From Candidatus Methanogranum gryphiswaldense (GTDB lineage: Archaea; Thermoplasmatota; Thermoplasmata; Methanomassiliicoccales; Methanomethylophilaceae): a stretch of 64,000 nucleotides of DNA. The stretch is from positions 1-64,000 of the forward strand of contig CP076745.1 in NCBI GenBank assembly GCA_019262145.1, given 5' to 3'. The notes beneath the pieces are model-generated. The model was not told the origin of the DNA. It made no database searches and was given only the letters and a program-made list of their open reading frames with translations. Each line of letters begins with the position of its first letter. The stretch's first letter is position 1. Below, in pieces: positions 24,027 through 37,326 of this stretch. A program made the position numbers and the translations under genes.

Positions 24027-26768
24027 ATGTCATTTAAAAATCTCTCCCCAGAACTTGTTGTCGCATTAAGAGAGAAAGGCATCATAGATCCGACAGAACC
24101 GCAAAAAGATGCTATCCCGAAGATCGCAAAGGGAGAGAATCTACTTCTTGTTGCACCGACTGGTATCGGAAAGACAGAAGCTGCAATGCTGCCAATACTG
24201 GATGCTATTTTCAAAAATAATTCTAAAAAGGGAATAAGATGCCTATATATCACACCTTTAAGGGCACTCAACAGAGACATGCTGAAAAGGATGGAGGATT
24301 ACGGAAAAGCCCTCGACATATCCGTAGGTGTAAGACATGGAGACACACCACAAGCAGAAAGAAACAAACAATCTCAAAATCCACCTGAGATACTAATCAC
24401 AACCCCAGAAACCTTACAGGTTCTCTTTACAGGCAAACGCTTGAGAGAACATATGAAAACCATAGAATGGGTTGTCGTTGACGAGATACATGAACTCGCC
24501 AGTACTGAAAGGGGAGCACAGCTTGGAATAGCCTTGGAAAGACTGGTATCAATTGCCGGAGAATATCAGAGAGTGGGACTTTCTGCCACTGTTGGAAATA
24601 TCGATGACATAAAGAATTTCCTTGCAGGCGTAAACAGAGAAGTAACGGTCTGCAAACATGACACGCACAGGGATTTCGAGATACATGTAGAATGCCCTGC
24701 CCCTTGTAACGACAGCGAACTTCTTGACAAACTTCAGAGCGACCCTGAAATATTAGGCGTAATGGTCAGAGCAAGACAACTGATAGAGGCCGGAAGATCC
24801 ACTCTATTTTTCGTCAATACTCGTGAGACCGCAGAATGGCTCGCGGCTAGATACCATCTCTGGGACGAAGAGATACCGATAGATGTCCATCACGGTTCAT
24901 TATCCAAAGAAAATAGAATGGATATGGAAGACCGTTTCAAAAATCAGGAGATAAAGGCCCTGATATGCACCTCATCATTGGAACTTGGAATAGACATCGG
25001 ATCAGCAGATCTTGTGTTACAATATAATTCCCCCAGGAAAGTTTCCAGAATGATCCAACGTGCAGGACGCGCTGGACACAGGATAGGTGGAAAAATAAGA
25101 TCTGTTATTCTGGCAACCGCACCGGATGAGATCGCAGAAGCCATGGTGGTCGCTAGAAGATCTGATGCAAAAGAGATCGAGTATTCTCCAGGAAGACGCT
25201 GCCCCCTGTCAGTATTGGCTAATCAGATCATTGCCATGACAATGGTCGGAAAAACAAGCAGAGATGATGCATTCAAAATGGTAAAAAGATGCAGCATCTT
25301 CAAAGACCTTGAAAGAAAAAAGATGGATGATGTCATCGAACAATTGAAAAGTATAAAGCTGATCTTCGAAGAGGACGAGGGTTTTTATCGTTCTAAAAGA
25401 GGTATGAATTATTTCTACAATAATATCTCAATGATACCAGATGAACGTACCTACTTAATACGGGATGTCGCAACCAGAAGGATAATTGGATCGCTTGACG
25501 AGAGTTTCGTCGCAACTTTCGCAGAACCTTTTGCCATGTTCATAGCAAAAGGACGTACCTGGCGTATTGTGGAGATGCGGGAAGACGAACTTCTGGTGGA
25601 AGAAACGAAGGATGTCGGCTCAGTTCCATCTTGGGCAGGATCGGACATACCCGTACCATTTGAAGTAGCCATGGAAGTTGGAAGAATGCGTAGAAAACGC
25701 GATTTTGAAAAATATCCTGGTGATCAAGGTTGCTATGAATGTATATCAAACTATCTTAACGAACAAGATGAAAAGTGGCCCATGCCAACAGATTCGGTGA
25801 TGACGATCGAATCTGGTGATAGACTCGCAATACTCAACTGCTGTTTCGGTACTAGGGTCAATGAGACCATAGGAAAAATATATTCTGCGCTTTTGACGGC
25901 TCGTCTTGGAGAAAGCATCGGAGTTACAGCTGACGCGTACAGAATTATTTTGGAACTTCCGAGAAACCTCGACAAGAAGATCCTTATTGATACCTTCTTA
26001 TCGATAAAACCTGGCACAATTGAGGCATTTGCAAGAATCACTATCTTAAATTCTACATATCTAAAATGGAGATTTGTTCATGTAGCAAAAAAATTCGGCA
26101 TAATCGATAAAGATGCTGACCACCGCTTCATGAATTTTAATAGATTGTTTGAGATGCACAACGGAACACCCGCATACAACGATGCATTAGATCTTGTGCT
26201 CTACGAGGATCTGGACATAGTAAATACCGAATTGGTGTTCTCAATGATAAAAGAAGGAAAGATACAGGTCAAAGCTTGTGATATTTCCCCGATAGGCCTT
26301 GAAGGACTGACCAGATCCAAAGAATTGATGCAACCGATTCGCGCAGACCATTCCATTCTTATGGCGCTTAAAAAAAGATTGGAAGAAGAATTGCTGTTTG
26401 CCTCATGTGTCAGTTGCACCACACAATGGAGAATGCGGGTGGCCGATGCTCCGAAACGTTTAATATGTCCTAAATGCGAAGGACGTATGATAGCCCTTTT
26501 AAAAAATTACGAACGCGACAATATCAAGATTCTAAAAAACCGCGATCTTGACGATCAACAGAAAAAAGAGGCTCAACGTATCATGAGGAATGCTAACCTC
26601 GTAAACGAATACGGCGGTACGGCGGCGATCGTCCTTGCTGGAAGGGGAATCGGACCTGACAGCGCGTCAAAGATACTTCGTACAATGCATATTGATGAGG
26701 ATGAATTCCTCAGGGATATCATGAACGCCGAGATTCTCTACGCTAAAACAAAACGCTTTTGGGATTGA
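24027..26768 (+). CDS. Lhr-family DEAD/DEAH helicase with C-terminal zinc motif (aLhr2-like)
   Basis: 913 residues. RecA1 carries Walker A APTGIGKTE (about residues 42-50), DEIH box VVDEIHEL and SATVG; RecA2 carries SSLELGIDIGSADLVLQ and QRAGRAGH. A winged helix and Lhr core domain follow. Near residue 790 a C-x2-C ... C-x2-C zinc motif (CVSC, CPKC) lies before a helical C-terminus. Archaeal Lhr2 proteins are 3'-5' helicases acting on forked DNA. It abuts the convergent rlmE gene. Confidence 0.9.
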   Translation: MSFKNLSPELVVALREKGIIDPTEPQKDAIPKIAKGENLLLVAPTGIGKTEAAMLPILDAIFKNNSKKGIRCLYITPLRALNRDMLKRMEDYGKALDISVGVRHGDTPQAERNKQSQNPPEILITTPETLQVLFTGKRLREHMKTIEWVVVDEIHELASTERGAQLGIALERLVSIAGEYQRVGLSATVGNIDDIKNFLAGVNREVTVCKHDTHRDFEIHVECPAPCNDSELLDKLQSDPEILGVMVRARQLIEAGRSTLFFVNTRETAEWLAARYHLWDEEIPIDVHHGSLSKENRMDMEDRFKNQEIKALICTSSLELGIDIGSADLVLQYNSPRKVSRMIQRAGRAGHRIGGKIRSVILATAPDEIAEAMVVARRSDAKEIEYSPGRRCPLSVLANQIIAMTMVGKTSRDDAFKMVKRCSIFKDLERKKMDDVIEQLKSIKLIFEEDEGFYRSKRGMNYFYNNISMIPDERTYLIRDVATRRIIGSLDESFVATFAEPFAMFIAKGRTWRIVEMREDELLVEETKDVGSVPSWAGSDIPVPFEVAMEVGRMRRKRDFEKYPGDQGCYECISNYLNEQDEKWPMPTDSVMTIESGDRLAILNCCFGTRVNETIGKIYSALLTARLGESIGVTADAYRIILELPRNLDKKILIDTFLSIKPGTIEAFARITILNSTYLKWRFVHVAKKFGIIDKDADHRFMNFNRLFEMHNGTPAYNDALDLVLYEDLDIVNTELVFSMIKEGKIQVKACDISPIGLEGLTRSKELMQPIRADHSILMALKKRLEEELLFASCVSCTTQWRMRVADAPKRLICPKCEGRMIALLKNYERDNIKILKNRDLDDQQKKEAQRIMRNANLVNEYGGTAAIVLAGRGIGPDSASKILRTMHIDEDEFLRDIMNAEILYAKTKRFWD

Positions 26769-27458
26769 TCAGATATTGATTCCTTTGACCTTGAAATCGG
26801 GCTCCTTATTCTCCTCTTCCAAGACCTTTGGCTTTATGTTACATGTAGCCAAGAATCCTTTTGATATCACATACATTTCAGAAGATGTCTCACGAGATGC
26901 TGCCGGAGAATAGACCTTTACCGACTTGAATCTTTTATCTAATTCTTTCAGAAGCAGGTCCATCATATCGCCCATGAATACTTTACAGACCATCTTTCCA
27001 TTCTTCTTAAGAACACGGTCGCACACATCCACTGCGAACATGCAAAGATCTATCGACCTGGCATGATCTGTCGAATAGTGCCCCGCGATGTTAGGCGCCA
27101 TGTCCGACAATACAACATCCGCCTTACCGCCGAACACCTGGAGGAGTTCTATCATGGTCTTATCCTCGGTGATGTCTCCGATTATAGTGACCACTCCGTC
27201 CATCGGCCTAATATATCTTAGGTCGACACCGACAACCTTTCCTTTCTCACCGACACGCTCTTTTGCGACCTGGAGCCAACCACCTGGACAAGCACCAAGG
27301 TCCACGACCGAATCGTTCTTCTCAAAAATTTCGAAACGATCGTCTATCTGCATCAGTTTGAAGGATGCTCTTGACCTGTAGTCCAACTTCTTTGCGAGTT
27401 TGTAGTAGTACTCGTTTTGCCTCTCTACAACCCAACGATCGTGCAAGCCCACGGCCAT
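26769..27458 (-). CDS. rlmE: 23S rRNA (uridine-2'-O)-methyltransferase, FtsJ/RrmJ family
   Basis: 229 residues from ATG 27458. A longer frame reaches 27539, but a TATA-like TTTAAAT 17-23 bases upstream of 27458 supports the short form. The Rossmann SAM site is VDLGACPGGWLQVA; the K-D-K-E tetrad can be followed (K near YYKLAKKLDYRSRASFKL, D in LSDMAPN, K in KMVCKVF, E near SSEMYVI). It methylates the A-loop uridine of 23S rRNA. Divergent from purM. Confidence 0.93.
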   Translation of the reverse strand: MAVGLHDRWVVERQNEYYYKLAKKLDYRSRASFKLMQIDDRFEIFEKNDSVVDLGACPGGWLQVAKERVGEKGKVVGVDLRYIRPMDGVVTIIGDITEDKTMIELLQVFGGKADVVLSDMAPNIAGHYSTDHARSIDLCMFAVDVCDRVLKKNGKMVCKVFMGDMMDLLLKELDKRFKSVKVYSPAASRETSSEMYVISKGFLATCNIKPKVLEEENKEPDFKVKGINI

Positions 27459-27558
27459 ACCTATATTGTCCCTATTTAAACCACTTTCGAATCCTTCCGT
27501 ACAACACGTGCAAAAGTAATAATTAAGGAATGCTATCATAAGGGCAGAGGACCCTGAA

Positions 27559-28578
27559 ATGACGACCGGATGGACCTATTCCAAAGCAGGCGTAAACATC
27601 GATAAGAAATCAAGTGCCATCGAATCCCTTGTTGGCGAATTGAAGTACAGAAGAACTGGAATTGGTCAGATGGTCCATATGCCTGGCCTGTTCGCAAGCC
27701 TCATCGATTTCGGGGACAAATACATCACTATGGCCACAGATGGCGTGGGGACCAAAATACTCGTTGCAGAAGAATTGGGAATTTGGAACACGATCGGCAT
27801 CGATTGCATCGCGATGAATGTCAACGACACGATATGCGTGAATGCGGAACCTACTTCTTTCGTTGACTATGTCGCGATAGACAAACCTGATGATGAACTG
27901 ACAAAACAGATCGGCATCGGCCTTCAAAAAGGTGCAGAACTTTCCAACATGGAAATCGTTGGGGGGGAAATAGCCGTCCTTCCAGAGATAATAAACGGGG
28001 TAGACCTCTCAGGAACCTGTCTTGGATATGTCATGAAAGATAAGATAATAACCGGAGAAACATGTAAAGATGGAGATCTGATCGTTTCTCTGAGATCGTC
28101 AGGAATCCACTCGAACGGACTTACATTGGCAAGGAAAGTATTCGAAGCGTCTGAGATCTCGATGAAAGATAAAATATCAGGCCTTTCAAAATCCGTTGGA
28201 ATGGAGCTTCTCACACCCACTGAGATATATGTTAAACAAGTGCTCGAGATCACCAGGGAGAATTCCATCCACGGACTTGTTGACATAACCGGCGGAGGCC
28301 TCAGGAATATACTGAGAATGAAAAAAGGACTGAGATACATTATCAGTGACCCTGTAAAACCCGATCCTATATTCACAAAGATACAGGAACTCGGGAACAT
28401 AGAGGACAGAGAAATATATCAGACCCTCAACATGAGCATGGGTTTCACAATGATCGCTCCTGCTCTGGATGCTGAGAACATAGTTGCAAAATACAAGAAT
28501 GCTGACATAATTGGTCATGTGGAAAAAGGAGCGGGCGTATACTTACAACCCTCCGATATACTCTATGACCATTACTGA
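27559..28578 (+). CDS. purM: phosphoribosylformylglycinamidine cyclo-ligase
   Basis: 339 residues; PurM makes AIR from FGAM with ATP, step five of purine synthesis. ATDGVGTK near residue 55, a GIDCIAMNVND segment, IVGGEIAVLPE and SSGIHSNGLTLAR are family signatures. GAGG lies 6 bases before the ATG. It overlaps the convergent DUF531 gene by 7 bases. Confidence 0.95.
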   Translation: MTTGWTYSKAGVNIDKKSSAIESLVGELKYRRTGIGQMVHMPGLFASLIDFGDKYITMATDGVGTKILVAEELGIWNTIGIDCIAMNVNDTICVNAEPTSFVDYVAIDKPDDELTKQIGIGLQKGAELSNMEIVGGEIAVLPEIINGVDLSGTCLGYVMKDKIITGETCKDGDLIVSLRSSGIHSNGLTLARKVFEASEISMKDKISGLSKSVGMELLTPTEIYVKQVLEITRENSIHGLVDITGGGLRNILRMKKGLRYIISDPVKPDPIFTKIQELGNIEDREIYQTLNMSMGFTMIAPALDAENIVAKYKNADIIGHVEKGAGVYLQPSDILYDHY

Positions 28579-29114
28579 TTTAACTTTGCATTGAGAGCAC
28601 CGCAAACAGCACCAAGGGCAGTACAGGTCTCCAAAGAAAACCCACCATCCGTTATATCGAGATTGTATTTGGGAATGGACGCAGGATCTTTAGGAACTCC
28701 ATGCGGGCCGATACCGAAAACCAAAAGGATACTCTGACCCCTGTCCACCATTTCCGCCACCCGTGCTAACGGAACCTGTTTCTGTTTATTTGGTTTGCTG
28801 GTTGTCAAAATAGGCTCTCCCAATTGAGGGGGGAACCCTTTCGAAGGATAGGGAAATTTCATGAATCTTCCCTGTTCAGCCAACTTGAGGAAATTACCTC
28901 CGTTGTCACCAATGCTTGTGGTACCTGCGACCCATTCCGCTATTTCGATGGGAGTTTTTGTCTCTTCGGGAATCGGAAAACCAAATAGTACCAAATTCAT
29001 ATCAAAAGCCAATGCCAGATCGCCCGCTCTTGCAATGACCCTCCTGTGAGGCTCCCTAAATTTGTTGGGGTCGTACGCGTTGTATAACCCAATCGTAATT
29101 CTTCCTTTTCCCAT
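28572..29114 (-). CDS. DUF531 family protein
   Basis: 180 residues, matching the archaeal DUF531 family as I recall it (TIGLYNAYDPNKFREPHRRV at the start). The C-terminal half, ILLVFGIGPHGVPKDPASIP followed by DITDGGFSLETCTALGAV, looks like a SPOUT-type knot (glycine-rich loop, then a knot helix), suggesting RNA methylation; this is inference. It starts four bases after the 51-residue gene upstream. Confidence 0.75.
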   Translation of the reverse strand: MGKGRITIGLYNAYDPNKFREPHRRVIARAGDLALAFDMNLVLFGFPIPEETKTPIEIAEWVAGTTSIGDNGGNFLKLAEQGRFMKFPYPSKGFPPQLGEPILTTSKPNKQKQVPLARVAEMVDRGQSILLVFGIGPHGVPKDPASIPKYNLDITDGGFSLETCTALGAVCGALNAKLNQ

Positions 29115-29118
29115 ACGA

Positions 29119-29274
29119 TCACAACTTTCTTCTACCGACTATAGCGTGAGCATCGCCATCTAAAAATATATCGTAATCAGGATTCTCAGCCTGCAGACGT
29201 TTGATCTCGATAAGTACCTCTGAAAGATTCATTTTGCAGGTCTTTACGTCGATGAAAACTTTGTCGGCTTCCAA
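29119..29274 (-). CDS. short protein (51 residues) upstream of DUF531
   Basis: TTG 29274 follows GAGGA at six bases and the frame runs to TGA at 29119-29121; an in-frame TGA lies three codons before the start, which fixes it. The product starts EADKVFIDVKTCKMNLSEVL and ends in DYDIFLDGDAHAIVGRRKL, an alternating strand-helix-strand pattern with a conserved-looking DGDAHAIVGRR end. Spacing of 4 bases to DUF531 implies co-translation. I do not recognise the family. Confidence 0.72.
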   Translation of the reverse strand: MEADKVFIDVKTCKMNLSEVLIEIKRLQAENPDYDIFLDGDAHAIVGRRKL

Positions 29275-29313
29275 GTCAATTCCTCAGGCATCTGTAAATC
29301 AAAAAGAAAAATA

Positions 29314-29389
29314 TGGTGCCGTGAGCCGGGCTCGAACCAGCGACTTCGTGATCTTCAGTCACGCACTCTCCCAACTGAGTTACCACGGC
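29314..29389 (-). tRNA. tRNA-Phe (anticodon GAA)
   Basis: 76 bases with encoded CCA. Acceptor arms GCCGTGG and TCACGGC (one G-U), anticodon loop CTGAAGA giving GAA, T loop TTCGAGC. The 3' end is followed by a T-rich run. It lies 40 bases upstream of the 51-codon gene on the same strand. Confidence 0.96.
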
Positions 29390-29413
29390 GTATTTCCCCC
29401 ATAGTTTGATTTA

Positions 29414-29423
29414 CTTTATAAAG
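29414..29423 (-). promoter_or_regulatory. TATA box of tRNA-Phe
   Basis: CTTTATAAAG centred about 29 bases upstream of the tRNA 5' end, an ideal archaeal distance. Confidence 0.75.
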
Positions 29424-29435
29424 TTTCTTGATAGG

Positions 29436-29722
29436 TCAGCTACCAGGCATCTTACCCTTAGGTATTATCTCCTCTGTGTCTTTCCTGTCAACACCGGGTC
29501 TTTTTAGTTTGAGGCAATTGACAGTACTATTCCTATCGAATGCTTCCAAATATTTCCTGCGTGTCATGACCATCACGGCACACGATATTAGGAAACATAC
29601 AGAGCATAACGCGAATATCACCCTGATATAACCTTCGGAGAGAACAGCCTCTATTGATGACAACACGGAGGCTATCAAGGTTAATACCGCAATAATCCTC
29701 CATGTTGTCTTTGACCTCATTC

Positions 29723-29726
<4 letters not shown>
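29436..29726 (-). CDS. two-helix membrane protein coupled to gyrA
   Basis: 96 residues with two hydrophobic helices (about residues 9-27 and 33-51, [20 protein letters not shown] and [19 protein letters not shown]), then a basic cytosolic tail of about 45 residues ([11 protein letters not shown]). ATGA overlap with the gyrA stop shows translational coupling. No family recognised. Confidence 0.7.
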
Positions 29727-34091
<4,365 letters not shown>

Positions 34092-34145
34092 TCACATTCT
34101 GATAATCTAATGATTAGCAGTTGGCATAGTGCATCCGGATATAAA

Positions 34146-34163
34146 TACGCGCGTATGCGCGTA
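34146..34163. promoter_or_regulatory. perfect inverted repeat between gyrB and thiC
   Basis: Arms TACGCGC and GCGCGTA around GTAT, abutting a TATA-like TATAAATA (34139-34146) that reads towards thiC 74 bases downstream; read the other way the same AT stretch could serve gyrB. A second small dyad (CTAAT-G-ATTAG) lies nearer gyrB. An operator for thiC, gyrB or both is plausible. Confidence 0.5.
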
Positions 34164-34219
34164 CGTGCGAGATGGCATTACATTGAAATAAGCACGAACC
34201 CATGCCAGAATGATATCAA

Positions 34220-35524
34220 ATGAGTACCATAATGGAAGAGGCCCGCAGAGGTGTAACGCCCTTAATAAAGGAGATCGCCAAAAAAGAGAAAGTCAGCGAA
34301 GAATTTGTAAGAAACGGGATATCCTCTGGTCGCATTTGTGTTCCGTGCAATCCAAACCACGATCCCATACCAAATGCCATCGGTGAGAACATGTCCATCA
34401 AAATCAATGTTAACTTGGGAACTTCCCGTGACATTGTAGATCTGGAAAGCGAGGTCCGTAAACTCAATATCGCTGTGAAATACGGTGCCCATGCGGTAAT
34501 GGACCTGAGTACCGGCGGAGATATTGACAAGATACGTGCCAGACTCCTAAAAGAGTGCCCTGTGATGATGGGATCGGTACCGATATATCAGACAGGACTG
34601 ACTGCTGCAAGGAGAAATGCCGTTGTAGAAATGACAGAAGACGACATTTTCAACGGCATAGAAAAACACGCCAAGGACGGCATGGATTTTATGACCGTCC
34701 ATTGTGGGATAACGAAAGAAAGCGTGTCGTGGCTGAAAAAAAGCGACAGATATATGGATGTTGTCTCGAGAGGCGGATCGTTCTTAACCGCTTGGATACT
34801 ACACAATGACGAAGAGAATCCACTGTTCAAAAATTTCGACTACCTGCTGGAAATGGCAAGAAAATATGAATTCACTCTATCACTAGGAGATGGGTTCAGA
34901 CCAGGCTGCATAGATGATGCATCAGACCAGGCACAAATAGCAGAATTGATGACACTGGGACATTTAGTAAAAAGGGCAAGAAATGCTAATGTCCAAAGCA
35001 TGGTAGAGGGTCCAGGACATGTACCTTTGGAACAGATCCCTATGAACATCCAATTGGAAAAAAGACTGTGCCACGATGCACCGTTCTATGTACTCGGACC
35101 ATTGGTCACTGATATAGCACCTGGATATGACCACATAGTCGGTGCTATCGGAGGTGCTGTGGCCGCACAGAACGGTGCAGATTTCTTATGTTATCTCACA
35201 CCTGCTGAACATCTTTCACTTCCAGATGAAGATGATGTGAAGGAAGGTGTGATCGCTTCAAGGATCGCCGCTCACGTTGGCGATATCTGTAGAGGCAAGA
35301 ATCGTGAAATGGACACCTTTATGGCCAAAGCAAGAAAGAAACTTGATTGGGATTCCATGTTCGAAGTGTGCATAGATCCAGATAAGGCAAAAAAATACAG
35401 GTCCCGCGGATGTACCGAGAAACAGGACGGGTGTTCCATGTGCGGAGATGTTTGCGCAGTTAAGATCGTCAATCAATATTTGATAAAAGAAAACGACATC
35501 ACCAATAAAAAAGAAGACTGCTGA
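34220..35524 (+). CDS. thiC: phosphomethylpyrimidine synthase (HMP-P synthase)
   Basis: 434 residues, the short archaeal length. ThiC turns AIR into the thiamine pyrimidine using a 4Fe-4S cluster and SAM. VMDLSTGGDI, MTVHCGI, RPGCIDDASDQAQIAEL, VEGPGHVPLEQIPMN and TDIAPGYDH are family blocks. The cluster motif near the C-terminus reads C-SM-C-GDV-C, that is CX2CX3C, one residue shorter than bacterial CX2CX4C. No TPP riboswitch elements are apparent in the leader. The AIR substrate comes from PurM, encoded 6 kb upstream. Confidence 0.93.
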   Translation: MSTIMEEARRGVTPLIKEIAKKEKVSEEFVRNGISSGRICVPCNPNHDPIPNAIGENMSIKINVNLGTSRDIVDLESEVRKLNIAVKYGAHAVMDLSTGGDIDKIRARLLKECPVMMGSVPIYQTGLTAARRNAVVEMTEDDIFNGIEKHAKDGMDFMTVHCGITKESVSWLKKSDRYMDVVSRGGSFLTAWILHNDEENPLFKNFDYLLEMARKYEFTLSLGDGFRPGCIDDASDQAQIAELMTLGHLVKRARNANVQSMVEGPGHVPLEQIPMNIQLEKRLCHDAPFYVLGPLVTDIAPGYDHIVGAIGGAVAAQNGADFLCYLTPAEHLSLPDEDDVKEGVIASRIAAHVGDICRGKNREMDTFMAKARKKLDWDSMFEVCIDPDKAKKYRSRGCTEKQDGCSMCGDVCAVKIVNQYLIKENDITNKKEDC

Positions 35525-35531
35525 AATCGAC

Positions 35532-35606
35532 TGGAGCCACTGGAGGGGATCGAACCCCCGGCCTACAGTTTACGAAACTGCCGCTCTACCGCTGAGCCAC
35601 AGTGGC
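35532..35606 (-). tRNA. tRNA-Thr (anticodon CGT)
   Basis: 75 bases with encoded CCA. Acceptor arms GCCACTG and CAGTGGC, anticodon loop TTCGTAA giving CGT, T loop TTCGATC. A TATA-like CTTTTTATGC lies about 28 bases upstream. Confidence 0.95.
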
Positions 35607-35645
35607 ATCGAGCCCGACTATCCTGACAAAGCATAAAAAGTTTGC

Positions 35646-36455
35646 TTAAGAGCGATAGGATGGGAACATATTCCGAAAGACAACAGCATCTTTCTCGATC
35701 AATGGTGATTCGCATATGAATGTACAATCTTGTTTGGAACCTTCCAAAACATCAGCCAGGATTTGAAGATCGGGATCTTTTGTTTCCAATGGAAGGTGCG
35801 AAATCTCACCTTTTTCCCCATATTTTATACAACTGATATGAAAATGAGCTATGCTTCCACAAAGAGGAAAATATTCATCCACGAGGCCCTGCATATCTGT
35901 CCTTGTTTTAAGACAGCCTACGCCCCTGGCATGAACATGTGCAACATCTAAGACAGGTCTGACCCCGTCAACAGAATCCATAACCTTCGATATCTCTTTT
36001 AGTGTTCCGAACTGCCCCTTCTTTCCCATGGTCTCGATACCCAGGATGACGTCTTTTATCCCTTCATCATCCATCATATTCTTACATTTGGAAAGACCGT
36101 CTATGACCGATGAAAGAGCCGTATTTGGCGATTTACCATAGGTTGCGGCATGAATTACAATTATGTAGGCCCTTAGATTGTGTGCCGCATGTACAGTGTC
36201 CATGACCCAGCCTATACTCTTATCCCGTGTTTCTTGTGTATCCGAGTTAAAACTTATAAAATAGGGGGCGTGACAACTTAACCTTATGTCAAGATCTTCT
36301 GCGGTTTTACCTACGACCTTTGCTCTTTCCTCGGATATCCTTGCACCACGTACAAATTCTACCTCTAAAGCATCCAGCCCCAGCTCTTTAGTGTACTTCA
36401 AAGAACCTTCCGGCGTCTTACCTGCCGAAGGATATCCTGCGAGTCCAAATCTCAT
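35646..36455 (-). CDS. endonuclease IV-like TIM-barrel protein
   Basis: 269 residues from ATG 36455; the upstream frame to 36515 is unlikely. The fold is the xylose-isomerase/AP endonuclease 2 TIM barrel: N-terminal GLAGYPSAGKTPEGSLKYTK, LSCHAPYF, IVIHAATYG, LGIETMGKKGQFG, DVAHVHARG, HFHISCI and a final ICESPLIEKDAV. These His/Glu/Asp positions agree with the three-zinc site of Nfo. It would cut DNA at abasic sites. It is divergent from the Ogg1-like gene across 70 bases, which supports a base-excision role. Confidence 0.8.
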   Translation of the reverse strand: MRFGLAGYPSAGKTPEGSLKYTKELGLDALEVEFVRGARISEERAKVVGKTAEDLDIRLSCHAPYFISFNSDTQETRDKSIGWVMDTVHAAHNLRAYIIVIHAATYGKSPNTALSSVIDGLSKCKNMMDDEGIKDVILGIETMGKKGQFGTLKEISKVMDSVDGVRPVLDVAHVHARGVGCLKTRTDMQGLVDEYFPLCGSIAHFHISCIKYGEKGEISHLPLETKDPDLQILADVLEGSKQDCTFICESPLIEKDAVVFRNMFPSYRS

Positions 36456-36497
36456 AATTGGATATAGACATACAATTATTTCATCCCTCGGAACGTG

Positions 36498-36504
36498 TTT
36501 ATAA
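36498..36504. promoter_or_regulatory. shared TATA between endonuclease IV-like and Ogg1-like genes
   Basis: TTTATAA lies 22-28 bases before the Ogg1-like ATG and about 43-49 bases before the endonuclease IV-like ATG; the element is near-symmetric, so it may serve both directions. Confidence 0.5.
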
Positions 36505-36525
36505 CTCCTAATCAATAAACAGATA

Positions 36526-37326
36526 ATGCATGTTGAAATGAATGTCTCTCTGGATCCGACACTGGGATGCGGACAAGCTCACAGATGGAGAAAAATCGCC
36601 GATTGTTGGGAAGGCGTTCTAGGTAAGGAAATTATAACTCTTGAACAAACAGAAGACGGATTTAATTGCACTGGAACATATGATCGTTCAATGATATTGA
36701 ATTATTTTAGGAATGACGATAATATTACAGAAATTATCGAACACATATCTAAGTGCGATCCATACGTTGCAAAACTTTCGAATGCATGTCCGGGGCTGCG
36801 CATATTAAGACAAGAAAAATGGGAATGTCTCGCAACATACCTTTTAGCTACGAATGTAAATGTTAAACGCATAGCAAAGATGGTAGAATCGGTCTGTGAT
36901 AACTTTGGTGACGATCTCGGTGAAAGGCGCGCATTTCCTACACCTAAACAGATCCTTGATGGATGCGACAGAATATGTGAATGCAAATTGGGATTCCGTG
37001 AAAAAAGATTCATCAGACTTGCAGAAAGAATGGAGAATGAGGAGATCGATCTCGAACGCATATCAGAAATGGACTATGAAGGGTGTGTCAAATCCCTTAT
37101 GGACATAGACGGCGTAGGCCCCAAAGTGGCAGACTGTGTGGCTTTATTCGCCTTTGATCATACAAATGCTTTTCCGGTAGATGCAAGAATATCGGCCAGT
37201 ATGGAAAAATTATATGGCGTCACTGGAAACTACAAGGTCGTTTCTGAATATGGCCGTCAGAAATTCGGAAAATACGCAGGATACGCCCAAGAATTCCTTT
37301 ACCACAGCGATCATATATCTATGTGA
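36526..37326 (+). CDS. ogg: 8-oxoguanine DNA glycosylase/AP lyase (Ogg1-like)
   Basis: 266 residues. An N-terminal OGG-type antiparallel domain (QAHRWRK, then GFNCTGTYDRSMILNYF) is followed by the HhH-GPD domain: hairpin LMDIDGVGPKVADCVALFAF with the expected catalytic Lys in GVGPK, and the Asp in FPVDARI. It removes 8-oxoguanine and nicks the abasic site. The endonuclease IV-like gene next door could process its products. The last 16 bases overlap the convergent HTH gene. Confidence 0.92.
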   Translation: MHVEMNVSLDPTLGCGQAHRWRKIADCWEGVLGKEIITLEQTEDGFNCTGTYDRSMILNYFRNDDNITEIIEHISKCDPYVAKLSNACPGLRILRQEKWECLATYLLATNVNVKRIAKMVESVCDNFGDDLGERRAFPTPKQILDGCDRICECKLGFREKRFIRLAERMENEEIDLERISEMDYEGCVKSLMDIDGVGPKVADCVALFAFDHTNAFPVDARISASMEKLYGVTGNYKVVSEYGRQKFGKYAGYAQEFLYHSDHISM

